Assembly: GCA_050485905.1 (NCBI GenBank)
Contig: JBJHCH010000050.1
Coordinates: 1 to 23,730 of the forward strand
Direction: 5' to 3'
Length of the DNA stretch: 23,730 nt
Source of the DNA: JAWLCA01 sp050485905
GTDB taxonomy: Bacteria; Pseudomonadota; Alphaproteobacteria; Rhodobacterales; Rhodobacteraceae
This document shows positions 23,709 through 23,730 of this stretch, piece after piece (position 1 is the stretch's first letter; every line of letters starts with the position of its first letter). The position numbers and the translations under genes are program-made. The notes beneath the pieces were generated by a model. It did no database searches and was not told the DNA's origin. It was given only the letters and a program-made list of their open reading frames with translations.

Positions 23709-23730
23709 ATGTTCGCTGTCCTCAAGACGG
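23709..23730 (+). CDS. rplU: 50S ribosomal protein L21, N-terminal fragment
   Basis: The last 22 bases encode MFAVLKT, the invariant opening of L21 in alphaproteobacteria (normally MFAVLKTGGKQY). AAGGG lies 8 nt before the ATG. Only seven full codons are in the window, so the call depends on this short match plus the strong leader and promoter context. rpmA (L27) would be expected next. Confidence 0.75.

Noticed and set aside
1..23730. CRISPR array or retron/diversity-generating element
   Set aside because: No regularly spaced direct repeats, no cas genes and no reverse transcriptase motif were found on either strand.

Overview
The window looks like chromosomal DNA of an alphaproteobacterium, most likely a denitrifying or nitrate-respiring member of the Rhodobacteraceae. 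This rests on the high GC content, the fused NarK1-NarK2 transporter next to a NarR-type regulator (the Paracoccus arrangement), the type of NnrS, and the rplU start at the right edge. No 16S or other phylogenetic marker is present, so this is inference from gene content and protein style.

Layout. (1) 1-125: the end of an IS3-family insertion sequence, with the first 25 codons of its orfA on the minus strand. It cuts off the 5' part of a tyrosine integrase (to 916). (2) 917-1246: no gene, but a hairpin and one copy of a 31-bp repeat. (3) 1247-3757: a nitric-oxide stress module. An NsrR/Rrf2 regulator faces a 5-formyltetrahydrofolate cyclo-ligase-like gene that is translationally coupled to nnrS. 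A perfect 7-1-7 palindrome of NsrR type lies between the divergent starts. (4) 3857-17631: the respiratory nitrate reductase locus. A NarR-like Crp/Fnr regulator diverges from narK, which is followed on the plus strand by narG, narH, narJ, narI, a parvulin-type prolyl isomerase, a hemerythrin-like protein, a beta carbonic anhydrase and moeA. From narG onward the genes overlap or nearly touch, so narK-moeA reads as one operon. Two FNR-type dyads lie between narR and narK. (5) 17632-18573: about 940 bp without a recognisable gene, holding a 68-nt imperfect hairpin and the second, inverted copy of the 31-bp repeat. (6) 18574-21363, minus strand: a two-gene SIR2-HerA anti-phage module, with visibly lower GC and different codon use from the nar genes. 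(7) 21471-22079: a truncated Asp/Glu racemase relic. (8) 22227-22423: tRNA-Ser(CGA) with a downstream intrinsic terminator. (9) 22695 to the end: a secreted DUF2059-type protein, then a promoter, a structured leader and the first codons of rplU (ribosomal protein L21).

How it works together. NarK imports nitrate and exports nitrite. NarGHI reduces nitrate at the membrane and NarJ inserts the cofactor. MoeA supplies the last step of molybdenum cofactor synthesis. NarR with FNR-type sites would switch the operon on under low oxygen plus nitrate/nitrite. NsrR and NnrS would handle the nitric oxide that follows. The accessory isomerase, hemerythrin and carbonic anhydrase are inside the same operon, but their role in nitrate respiration is not established by the sequence.

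The most notable non-housekeeping system is SIR2-HerA. It is a described defence family rather than a new one, here placed between decayed DNA and a tRNA gene. I did not find a convincing wholly new system. The repeat and large hairpin around the nar block are the least explained structures.
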